From Pseudomonas baetica (lineage in GTDB: Bacteria; Pseudomonadota; Gammaproteobacteria; Pseudomonadales; Pseudomonadaceae), in NCBI RefSeq assembly GCF_019733355.1, contig NZ_JAIHLQ010000009.1, positions 62,001-126,000 on the forward strand: DNA of 64,000 nucleotides, written 5' to 3'. Below the pieces are notes generated by a model that ran no database searches, was not told the DNA's origin, and saw only the letters and a list, made by a program, of their open reading frames with translations. The translations under genes and the position numbers were made by a program. Of the stretch, positions 57,470-64,000 are shown piece after piece. Every line of letters starts with the position of its first letter. The stretch's first letter is position 1.

Positions 57470-58630
57470 ATGGCAACGCTCGAACTTCGCAATGTAAACA
57501 AGACCTACGGCGCCGGTTTGCCGGACACCCTGAAGAACATCGAACTGTCGATCAAGGACGGTGAGTTCCTGATCCTGGTCGGCCCGTCGGGCTGCGGCAA
57601 GTCGACCCTGATGAACTGCATCGCCGGCCTGGAAACCATCACCGGCGGCGCGATCATGATTGGCGACCAAGACGTCAGCGGCATGAGCCCCAAGGATCGC
57701 GACATCGCCATGGTGTTCCAGTCCTACGCGCTGTACCCGACCATGAGCGTGCGCGAGAACATCGAGTTCGGTCTGAAGATCCGCAAGATGGCGCAGTCGG
57801 CGATCGATGAAGAAGTCGCTCGCGTGGCCAAGCTGTTGCAGATCGAACACTTGCTCAACCGCAAGCCCGGTCAGCTTTCCGGTGGTCAGCAACAGCGCGT
57901 GGCGATGGGCCGTGCCCTGGCGCGGCGGCCGAAGATCTACCTGTTTGACGAACCGCTGTCCAACCTCGACGCCAAGCTGCGCGTCGAGATGCGCACCGAA
58001 ATGAAACTGATGCACCAGCGCCTGAAAACCACCACGGTCTACGTGACCCATGACCAGATCGAAGCGATGACGCTGGGCGACAAAGTGGCGGTGATGAAGG
58101 ACGGCATCATCCAGCAGTTCGGTACGCCTAAAGAGATCTACAACGACCCGGCCAACCTGTTCGTGGCGAGCTTCATCGGTTCGCCGCCAATGAACTTCAT
58201 CCCGCTGCGTCTGCAACGCAAGGACGGTCGTCTGCTGGCACTGCTCGACAGTGGCCAGGCGCGTTGCGAATTGCCGATGGGCATGCAGGACGCCGGTCTT
58301 GAAGATCGCGAAGTGATTCTCGGCCTGCGTCCAGAGCAGATTGTTCTGGCGAACGACGAGGGCAATGGCCTGCCGAGCATTCGCGCCGAAGTGCAGGTTA
58401 CCGAGCCGACCGGTCCGGACACGCTGGTATTCGTCAACCTCAACGACACCAAGGTCTGCTGCCGTCTGGCACCGGACGTGGCGCCGCAGGTGGGCGAGAA
58501 CCTGACGCTGCAATTCGATCCGTCGAAAGTGCTGCTGTTCGATGCCAAGACTGGCGAGCGGTTGGGTGTTGCCGGTCAGGCGCAGGCCGAAGCGCGGTCT
58601 GCCAACGTGGCCCAGTTCAAAGGCCGCTGA
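57470..58630 (+). CDS. gtsD: Sugar ABC transporter ATPase GtsD (GltK)
   Basis: MalK-type ATPase of 386 residues. Walker A is VGPSGCGKSTLMNCIAG (about 36-52), the ABC signature is QLSGGQQQRVAMGRALAR, Walker B is KIYLFDEPLSNLDA, and the switch His lies in TTVYVTHDQIEAM. A C-terminal OB/TOBE domain (about 240-386) may take regulatory inputs. It powers GtsBC. Confidence 0.96.
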   Translation: MATLELRNVNKTYGAGLPDTLKNIELSIKDGEFLILVGPSGCGKSTLMNCIAGLETITGGAIMIGDQDVSGMSPKDRDIAMVFQSYALYPTMSVRENIEFGLKIRKMAQSAIDEEVARVAKLLQIEHLLNRKPGQLSGGQQQRVAMGRALARRPKIYLFDEPLSNLDAKLRVEMRTEMKLMHQRLKTTTVYVTHDQIEAMTLGDKVAVMKDGIIQQFGTPKEIYNDPANLFVASFIGSPPMNFIPLRLQRKDGRLLALLDSGQARCELPMGMQDAGLEDREVILGLRPEQIVLANDEGNGLPSIRAEVQVTEPTGPDTLVFVNLNDTKVCCRLAPDVAPQVGENLTLQFDPSKVLLFDAKTGERLGVAGQAQAEARSANVAQFKGR

Positions 58631-58709
58631 AGAGCAAAATGTGGGAGCACGCGGTGGATTGCCTGTAATCCATCGCAAATTATGTAAACCGCGTTAGATA
58701 AAAACAGTT

Positions 58710-58720
58710 AATAACAATAA
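58710..58720 (+). promoter_or_regulatory. CA motif before oprB
   Basis: AATAACAATAA, matching AAnAAnAAnAA, lies 16 bases before the oprB start and adjoins its GAGG SD. Confidence 0.6.
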
Positions 58721-58736
58721 AGACGAGGATGTAGGG

Positions 58737-60086
58737 ATGAAAAAGAAACACGTCAATGCCCGGTTGATCTGCCAAGTGTCAGCAGCGGCAGCATTGGTGC
58801 TGGCCGGTAATGCAATGGCCGCCGATGCGTTCAGCTCCGATTCCAAATGGATGACGGGCGACTGGGGGGGTGAGCGGACCAAGCTGATCGAGCAGGGTAT
58901 CGACATCAAGGCCGATTATGTTGGGGAAGTCGGTGGCAACCTGCACGGTGGCTACAACGACGACAAGACCGGCCGCTACAGCGACCAGTTCGGTTTGGGC
59001 GTGGCACTGGATCTGCAAAAACTGTGGGGCTGGGACAACACTCAGGCCAAGATTCAACTGACCAACCGTAACGGTCAAAATATCTCCAACGACCGCGTGG
59101 GCGACCCGCGTGCCGGCACCTTGAGCTCGTCTCAAGAAGTTTACGGCCGTGGCCACATGGTGCGTCTGACCCAGTTGTGGATTCAGCACCAGTTCTTCGA
59201 CAACAAGCTCGACGTCAAGGCCGGTTACTTCGGTGAAGGCGAAGACTTCAACACCTTCCCGTGCGAGTTCCAGAACCTGGCGTTCTGCGGCTCCCAGGTG
59301 GGTAACTGGGCGACCAACATCTGGTACAACTGGCCCGTCAGCCAGGCCGCGATCCGCGTGAAGTACAACATCAACGACGAGCTCTACGCGCAGATCGGTG
59401 CGTACAACCAGAACCCGTCGCAACTGGAACACGGCAACGGCTTCAAGCTCAGCGGCAGCGGCACCAAAGGTACTGTTTTGCCGGTCGAACTGGTCTGGTC
59501 GCCTAAGGTCAACAGCTTGCCAGGCGAATACCGCGTCGGTTACTACAAGAGCACCGCTGATGCCAGCGATGTCCGTGAAGACATCAACGGCAACGACGCT
59601 GCAACCACCGGTAACGCCTACCGCACCCACAGCAGCAAGCACGGCTACTGGTTCGTGGCGCAACAGCAACTCACCAGCCACAACGGTGACGCGACCCGCG
59701 GTCTGAACATCGCCGCCAACGCCACGTTCCACGACAAGGACACCAACTTCATCGACAACTATCAGTCGGTGATGTTTGTCTACAAAGGCCCGTTCGACGC
59801 GCGTCCAAAAGATGACATCGGTATTGGCGCGGCGCGTATTCACGTCAACGATGACGTGAAGAAAAACGCCGAACTGCTCAATGCATCCAATGGTGTTTCG
59901 GACTACGACAACCCGGTGTTCTCGCCGATTCGTGAAACCGAATACAACTACGAGATCAACTACGGCTTCCACGTCACTAACTGGCTGACCGTACGTCCTA
60001 ACCTGCAATACATCACTCATCCAGGTGGCGTGGACGCAGTGGACAACGCTTTGGTCGCCGGTCTGAAAATTCAGTCGGTGTTCTAA
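58737..60086 (+). CDS. oprB: Carbohydrate-selective porin OprB
   Basis: Outer-membrane sugar porin of 449 residues. The signal peptide ends near NAMA-AD (about residue 29). The OprB-typical opening WMTGDWGGERTKLIEQGIDI follows. Other marks are GYFGEGEDFNTFPCEFQNLA with its two cysteines (second in FCGSQ), and a C-terminal aromatic strand ending KIQSVF. It supplies glucose to GtsA. It lies 106 bases after gtsD and may have its own promoter. A strong terminator follows. Confidence 0.96.
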   Translation: MKKKHVNARLICQVSAAAALVLAGNAMAADAFSSDSKWMTGDWGGERTKLIEQGIDIKADYVGEVGGNLHGGYNDDKTGRYSDQFGLGVALDLQKLWGWDNTQAKIQLTNRNGQNISNDRVGDPRAGTLSSSQEVYGRGHMVRLTQLWIQHQFFDNKLDVKAGYFGEGEDFNTFPCEFQNLAFCGSQVGNWATNIWYNWPVSQAAIRVKYNINDELYAQIGAYNQNPSQLEHGNGFKLSGSGTKGTVLPVELVWSPKVNSLPGEYRVGYYKSTADASDVREDINGNDAATTGNAYRTHSSKHGYWFVAQQQLTSHNGDATRGLNIAANATFHDKDTNFIDNYQSVMFVYKGPFDARPKDDIGIGAARIHVNDDVKKNAELLNASNGVSDYDNPVFSPIRETEYNYEINYGFHVTNWLTVRPNLQYITHPGGVDAVDNALVAGLKIQSVF

Positions 60087-60124
60087 CGCGTCTGCGATAA
60101 GCTCCTCTCTATGTGCGCATATTT

Positions 60125-60154
60125 GCGGACAGCCAAGGCTGTCCGCTTTTTTTT
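60125..60154 (+). terminator. Terminator of oprB
   Basis: A 10-bp perfect stem (GCGGACAGCC / GGCTGTCCGC) with a 2-base centre is followed by eight Ts. Confidence 0.95.
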
Positions 60155-60200
60155 GGGGCCAGGCGCCGCCCTGTGAAAGACGAGTTCAGGATCGTGGCCA

Positions 60201-61055
60201 ATGCATGAGCATCCGCTACAACGCTTCTTCAAGTCCCTGCGCGAACAACCGGTGTTTGCCTGGGAGCGCTATCAGATGCGCGACGTATTGGTGATCGATC
60301 ATCCGCTGTGTCAGGCGGTGTTCAGTCGTCAGGGCGCGCAGTTGCTGCATTTTCAGCCGCGCGGGCAAAAGCCGTGGTTGTGGTGTGCGGCGAAGTGGCC
60401 GCATGTCGGTGCCATCCGTGGTGGCGTGCCGGTGTGTTGGCCGTGGTATGGCCGCCACCCGAGCGAAAACGCGTGGCCGTCCCATGGCTGGGCGCGGCTG
60501 CTCGACTGGAAATTGCTCGACAGCAGCAGCGCCGAGGATGGCGTGCGCTTGCACTGGCAATTGCAGCTGTGCGATTGGCAGGTCGATCTGCACGCGCACT
60601 TGGGCGAACGCATGGAATTGCGTCTGAGCACCGAGCATCAGGACGACATGCCGTGTCAGTTGAGCCAGGCGTTGCACGCTTACTGGCGTATTGGTGATGT
60701 CGGTGAGATAGCGCTGTCCGGCCTCGAAGGCGCGCAGGGTTATGACCAGTTGAACCGCCAGGTTTGTCAGCAAGAAGGCGAGTTGCGCGTCGATGGTGGC
60801 TGTCAGCGGGTGTTCCAGCACGACGGCGAATTACAGCTCAAGGATCACGCCTGGCAGCGCGAGTTGTGCATTGACACCGGTGACACGGCGGACACGGTGG
60901 TCTGGCATCCGGGTTCGCGGCCGCTGTTGGGCGTGAGTTGGGATGAGATCTCGGAGTTTGTTTGTGTTGAAGCGGCGACGGGCGGGACGGACAGCCTGCA
61001 TCTGGCGCCGGGGGTTAAGGCGCATTTGAGTTTGCAGGCGTGGGCGGCGGCCTAG
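60201..61055 (+). CDS. D-hexose-6-phosphate mutarotase (YeaD type)
   Basis: Galactose-mutarotase-fold protein of 284 residues, interconverting alpha and beta anomers of hexose 6-phosphates. The motifs RGGVPVCWPWYGRHPSENAW (about 73-92) with following PSHGWAR, and LSQALHAYWRIGDVGE, place it in the YeaD group. It lies between oprB and hexR and speeds the supply of the beta-anomer to Zwf; this role is inferred from family and context. Confidence 0.88.
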   Translation: MHEHPLQRFFKSLREQPVFAWERYQMRDVLVIDHPLCQAVFSRQGAQLLHFQPRGQKPWLWCAAKWPHVGAIRGGVPVCWPWYGRHPSENAWPSHGWARLLDWKLLDSSSAEDGVRLHWQLQLCDWQVDLHAHLGERMELRLSTEHQDDMPCQLSQALHAYWRIGDVGEIALSGLEGAQGYDQLNRQVCQQEGELRVDGGCQRVFQHDGELQLKDHAWQRELCIDTGDTADTVVWHPGSRPLLGVSWDEISEFVCVEAATGGTDSLHLAPGVKAHLSLQAWAAA

Positions 61056-61079
61056 ATTTGTGGTGAGTCGCCTGACGCT

Positions 61080-61172
61080 TTCGCGAGCAAGCCCGCTCCT
61101 ACATTGGATCTTCAATGAACACAGGATTTGTGTTCAAAACAGATCCCCTGTGGGAGCGGGCTTGCTCGCGAA
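61080..61172. repeat. REP pair, tail-to-tail, with central hairpin
   Basis: An inverted REP copy (61080-61102) and a direct copy (61150-61172) flank a perfect 7-bp hairpin GAACACA-GGATT-TGTGTTC (61117-61135). It lies between the convergent mutarotase and hexR genes. Confidence 0.88.
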
Positions 61173-61202
61173 GAGGCCGGATCAATCAGCCGAGATTTTG
61201 AA

Positions 61203-62072
61203 TCAGTTGAACTCGTCACCCACCGGATACCGGCTCGCATTCAAGCTCTCTTTGATCTTGCGCAGATGCGGCTGGAAATCCACCCCGCGACGCAAGGTCA
61301 TCCCCGTCGCCAGCACATCCAGCACGGTCAACTGAATGATCCGCGAGGTCATCGGCATATAAATGTCGGTGTCTTCCGGCAGCGGAATGTTCAGGCTCAG
61401 CGTACTGGCCTTGGCCAGCGGCGAATTCTCCGCCGTCAGCCCCAGCACCGAAGCACCGTTCTCCCGCGCAATGCGTGCCACTTCCACCAGTTCACGGGTG
61501 CGGCCGGTGTAGGAAATGATCACAAACAGCTCGCCTGTGTGCGCCACCGAAGCAATCATCCGCTGCATCAGCACATCGGCATGCGCGGTGACGGCCAGGT
61601 TGAAACGGAAGAACTTGTGCTGCGCATCCAGGGCCACTGGCGCAGACGCGCCGAGGCCGAAGAAGTGGATCTGCCGCGCTTGAATCAACAGGTCGACGGC
61701 GCGGCTGATCAGGTTCGGGTCCAGTGCCTGGCAAGCGCTGTCCAGTGACGCGATGGCGCTGCCGAAAATCTTCTGCGTATAGGCTTCGGGATTGTCATCG
61801 GCTTCCACCGCACGGCTGACATACGCCGCGCCACTGGCCAGGCTCTGGGCCAGTTGCAGCTTCAATTCGGGGTAGCCGCTGACGCCGAACGAACGGCAGA
61901 AACGGTTGACCGTCGGTTCGCTCACCGACGCTGCCTGGGCGAGGGCAGCGATGCTGAAGCGGGTGGCCTGCTGCGGGTTGAGCAGGATCACCTCGGCGAC
62001 TTTGCGTTCGGCCTTGTTCAGGTCTTCAAGGCGACTCTGGATTTGTTCCAGTAAATTTCGCACGCGGTCCAT
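61203..62072 (-). CDS. hexR: Transcriptional regulator HexR
   Basis: RpiR-family repressor of 289 residues. The N-terminal helix-turn-helix covers about 35-65 ([20 protein letters not shown]), and a C-terminal SIS domain (about 125-265) binds KDPG. It controls zwf, edd and gap in Pseudomonas. Candidate operators at all three genes lie in this window. SD AGGAAT lies before the ATG, and it diverges from zwf. Confidence 0.96.
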   Translation of the reverse strand: MDRVRNLLEQIQSRLEDLNKAERKVAEVILLNPQQATRFSIAALAQAASVSEPTVNRFCRSFGVSGYPELKLQLAQSLASGAAYVSRAVEADDNPEAYTQKIFGSAIASLDSACQALDPNLISRAVDLLIQARQIHFFGLGASAPVALDAQHKFFRFNLAVTAHADVLMQRMIASVAHTGELFVIISYTGRTRELVEVARIARENGASVLGLTAENSPLAKASTLSLNIPLPEDTDIYMPMTSRIIQLTVLDVLATGMTLRRGVDFQPHLRKIKESLNASRYPVGDEFN

Positions 62073-62208
62073 ATGGAATTCCTAATTCACCTGCGCAAAG
62101 GTGCGCCGGGCTATGCAAATTGGGCCTTTGATATGGCCCGTAACGGTGGCCTATCCTACTGATGGCTCCGACCGACCACCACTCGGAATCTGTATTCTGT
62201 GAAAATGT

Positions 62209-62224
62209 TGTGGTTATTACTACA
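62209..62224. promoter_or_regulatory. HexR box in the hexR-zwf divergent region
   Basis: TGTGGT-TATT-ACTACA has palindromic half-sites with one purine/pyrimidine exchange, resembling the HexR operator of zwf. Confidence 0.7.
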
Positions 62225-62276
62225 TTTTCCCTTGAGTGATGCCTTGAAAAAAGGTATTTGTAGCTTAACTTGATAA

Positions 62277-62285
62277 AAGAACAAA
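62277..62285 (+). promoter_or_regulatory. Possible CA motif before zwf
   Basis: AAGAACAAA matches AAnAAnAA and lies 4 bases before the zwf ATG. Confidence 0.45.
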
Positions 62286-62289
62286 CATC

Positions 62290-63756
62290 ATGCCTTCGAT
62301 TACGGTTGAACCGTGCACCTTTGCCTTGTTCGGCGCTCTTGGCGATCTGGCCCTGCGCAAGCTGTTTCCTGCCCTTTATCACCTCGATGGCGCCGACCTG
62401 TTGCATGAGGACACGCGCATTATCGCGCTGGCCCGTGAAGCCGGCTCCGAGCAGCAGCACATGGCGTTCATCGCCGATGAACTGCGCCGCTACGTCGGCA
62501 AAGAGTTGGACGAAGCCGTCGCCGAGCGCTTTCTGGCGCGCCTGACCTACCTGCACGTCGACTTTCTCAAGGCTGAAGATTATGTAGCGCTGGCCGAACT
62601 GGCGGGCAGCACGCAGCGCATGATTGCCTATTTCGCCACGCCGGCGGCGGTGTACGGCGCGATCTGCGAGAACCTGGCGAAAGTCGGTCTGGCGCAAAAC
62701 ACCCGCGTGGTGCTGGAAAAGCCGATTGGCTCCGATCTCGAATCCTCGCGCAAAGTGAACGATGCCGTGGCGCAGTTCTTCCCGGAGAATCGCACCTACC
62801 GCATCGACCATTACCTGGGCAAAGAGACCGTTCAAAACCTGATCGCCCTGCGTTTCGCCAACAGCCTGTTCGAAACCCAGTGGAACCAGAACTACATTTC
62901 CCATGTGGAAATCACCGTGGCCGAGAAGGTCGGCATCGAAGGCCGTTGGGGTTACTTCGACAAGGCCGGCCAACTGCGCGACATGATCCAGAATCACCTG
63001 TTGCAGTTGCTCTGCCTGATCGCCATGGATCCGCCGGCCGACCTGTCCGCCGATAGCATCCGTGACGAAAAAGTAAAAGTGCTCAAGGCGCTCGCGCCGA
63101 TCAGCCCAGAAGGCCTGACCACTCAAGTGGTACGCGGCCAGTACATCGCCGGTCACAGCGAAGGCAAGTCCGTACCGGGCTACCTCGAAGAACCGAATTC
63201 CAACACCCAGAGCGACACCGAAACCTTCGTCGCCCTGCGTGCCGACATCCGCAACTGGCGCTGGGCCGGCGTGCCGTTCTACCTGCGAACCGGCAAGCGC
63301 ATGCCGCAAAAGCTGTCGCAGATCGTCATCCATTTCAAAGAACCCTCGCACTACATCTTCGCCCCCGAGCAGCGCCTGCAGATCAGCAACAAACTGATCA
63401 TCCGCCTGCAGCCGGACGAAGGTATTTCCTTGCGCGTGATGACCAAAGAGCAGGGCCTGGACAAAGGCATGCAATTGCGCAGCGGCCCGCTGCAACTGAA
63501 TTTCTCCGACACCTGGCGTAGCGCGCGGATCCCCGATGCCTACGAGCGGTTGTTGCTGGAAGTGATGAACGGCAATCAGAACCTGTTTGTCCGTAAAGAT
63601 GAAATCGAAGCCGCGTGGAAGTGGTGTGACCAGTTGATCGCCGGGTGGAAAAAATCTGGTGACGCGCCCAAGCCGTACGCGGCCGGGTCGTGGGGCCCGA
63701 TGAGCTCCATTGCATTGATCACGCGGGATGGGAGGTCGTGGTATGGCGATATCTGA
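62290..63756 (+). CDS. zwf: Glucose-6-phosphate dehydrogenase Zwf
   Basis: NADP-linked entry enzyme of the Entner-Doudoroff and pentose phosphate routes; 488 residues. The dinucleotide-binding motif is [20 protein letters not shown] (about 10-29), and the active-site peptide is [19 protein letters not shown]. The 3' end overlaps pgl by 14 bases. A HexR box lies upstream and hexR diverges. Confidence 0.97.
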   Translation: MPSITVEPCTFALFGALGDLALRKLFPALYHLDGADLLHEDTRIIALAREAGSEQQHMAFIADELRRYVGKELDEAVAERFLARLTYLHVDFLKAEDYVALAELAGSTQRMIAYFATPAAVYGAICENLAKVGLAQNTRVVLEKPIGSDLESSRKVNDAVAQFFPENRTYRIDHYLGKETVQNLIALRFANSLFETQWNQNYISHVEITVAEKVGIEGRWGYFDKAGQLRDMIQNHLLQLLCLIAMDPPADLSADSIRDEKVKVLKALAPISPEGLTTQVVRGQYIAGHSEGKSVPGYLEEPNSNTQSDTETFVALRADIRNWRWAGVPFYLRTGKRMPQKLSQIVIHFKEPSHYIFAPEQRLQISNKLIIRLQPDEGISLRVMTKEQGLDKGMQLRSGPLQLNFSDTWRSARIPDAYERLLLEVMNGNQNLFVRKDEIEAAWKWCDQLIAGWKKSGDAPKPYAAGSWGPMSSIALITRDGRSWYGDI

Positions 63757-64000
63757 TGTGAAACTGCCCGCGGGCGTGAATGCCCATGAATTCAAGAGTC
63801 CGGTGCTGCTGGCCGAAGGCTTGGCGCTGAACGCTGCCAAGCAACTGACCGATGCCATTGCTGCACGCGGCAACGCTGTGCTCGTGGTGTCCGGCGGTCG
63901 TAGCCCGGTGGCGTTTTTTCAGCACTTGGCTAAGCAGGAGCTGGACTGGTCGAAGGTCGTCGTGACCCTCGCCGACGAACGCTGGGTGCCAGTCGAACAC
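63743..64000 (+). CDS. pgl: 6-phosphogluconolactonase Pgl, 3' end outside the window
   Basis: The first 86 codons are present, starting [17 protein letters not shown] inside the zwf end. The sugar-phosphate motif [19 protein letters not shown] and the block [10 protein letters not shown] are typical of the NagB/Pgl family. It hydrolyses 6-phosphogluconolactone. The gene is cut by the window end; eda would be expected next. Confidence 0.93.
   Translation, partial: MAISDVKLPAGVNAHEFKSPVLLAEGLALNAAKQLTDAIAARGNAVLVVSGGRSPVAFFQHLAKQELDWSKVVVTLADERWVPVEH

Noticed and set aside
62026..63873. 615-codon open frame opposite zwf
   Set aside because: Shadow of zwf that also overlaps the hexR start and pgl; no SD and no family motif.

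Overview
The window reads as core chromosome of a Pseudomonas of the P. fluorescens/P. putida lineage. The evidence is the gene order (aspS-pmpR-ruvCAB-ybgC-tolQRAB-pal-cpoB-queE-queC-tRNA-Lys-nadA; gcvHP-sdaA-gcvT; arcDABC; heme-uptake sigma/anti-sigma/receptor; gap-edd-glk-gltR-gtrS-gtsABCD-oprB-hexR-zwf-pgl), the Entner-Doudoroff glucose set with HexR, a heme oxygenase close to HemO/PigA, and about fifteen copies of the Pseudomonas REP palindrome (core GTGGGAGCGGGCTTGCTCGC). No phage, insertion sequence, plasmid, CRISPR or toxin-island signature was seen.

Layout. 1-6.0 kb: end of an MscS channel, an OprD-type porin, a HIT protein, SlyX, a membrane-anchored cold-shock-domain protein, Dps, a small ribbon-helix-helix protein and an FmdB zinc ribbon. 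6.1-11.3 kb: aspS, YebC/PmpR and ruvCAB. 11.4-16.8 kb: the complete Tol-Pal operon. 16.9-19.7 kb: queE, queC, tRNA-Lys(TTT) and nadA. 19.9-29.6 kb: an RDD membrane protein, a cold-shock protein, the gcvH-gcvP-sdaA-gcvT operon with its sigma54 activator GcsR, and a DUF5064 protein. 29.6-36.5 kb: the arginine deiminase operon arcDABC with a second arcD diverging from it. 36.6-41.0 kb: an oddly arranged class III CoA-transferase, a dCache chemoreceptor and a YbaN protein. 41.0-46.1 kb: a cell-surface-signalling heme uptake system (ECF sigma, FecR-type anti-sigma, TonB receptor, heme oxygenase). 46.2-64.0 kb: glucose/mannose uptake and phosphorylative Entner-Doudoroff metabolism.

How the genes work together. 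OprB admits sugar through the outer membrane and GtsABCD carries it through the inner membrane. Glk phosphorylates it, the mutarotase equilibrates the anomers, and Zwf, Pgl and Edd take it to KDPG, with Gap below. HexR boxes are visible at gap, edd and zwf, and A-rich CA motifs of the Hfq/Crc type sit on the ribosome-binding sites of several of these genes. The gcv operon carries a readable sigma54 promoter with GcsR-like operators and an IHF site between them. The arc operon carries an ANR-type box.

The most interesting points are: the complete sigma54/IHF/GcsR regulatory layout (27.16-27.36 kb); the CoA-transferase whose halves look permuted, with the central motif present twice (36.6-38.0 kb); a dense set of nested, partly mutually exclusive inverted repeats between a cold-shock gene and gcvT (20.9-21.08 kb); an edd leader hairpin that shows a CA motif in its loop; and the two orientations of REP doublets. 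Most of the window is ordinary, conserved Pseudomonas backbone, and I did not find a clearly new multi-gene system.
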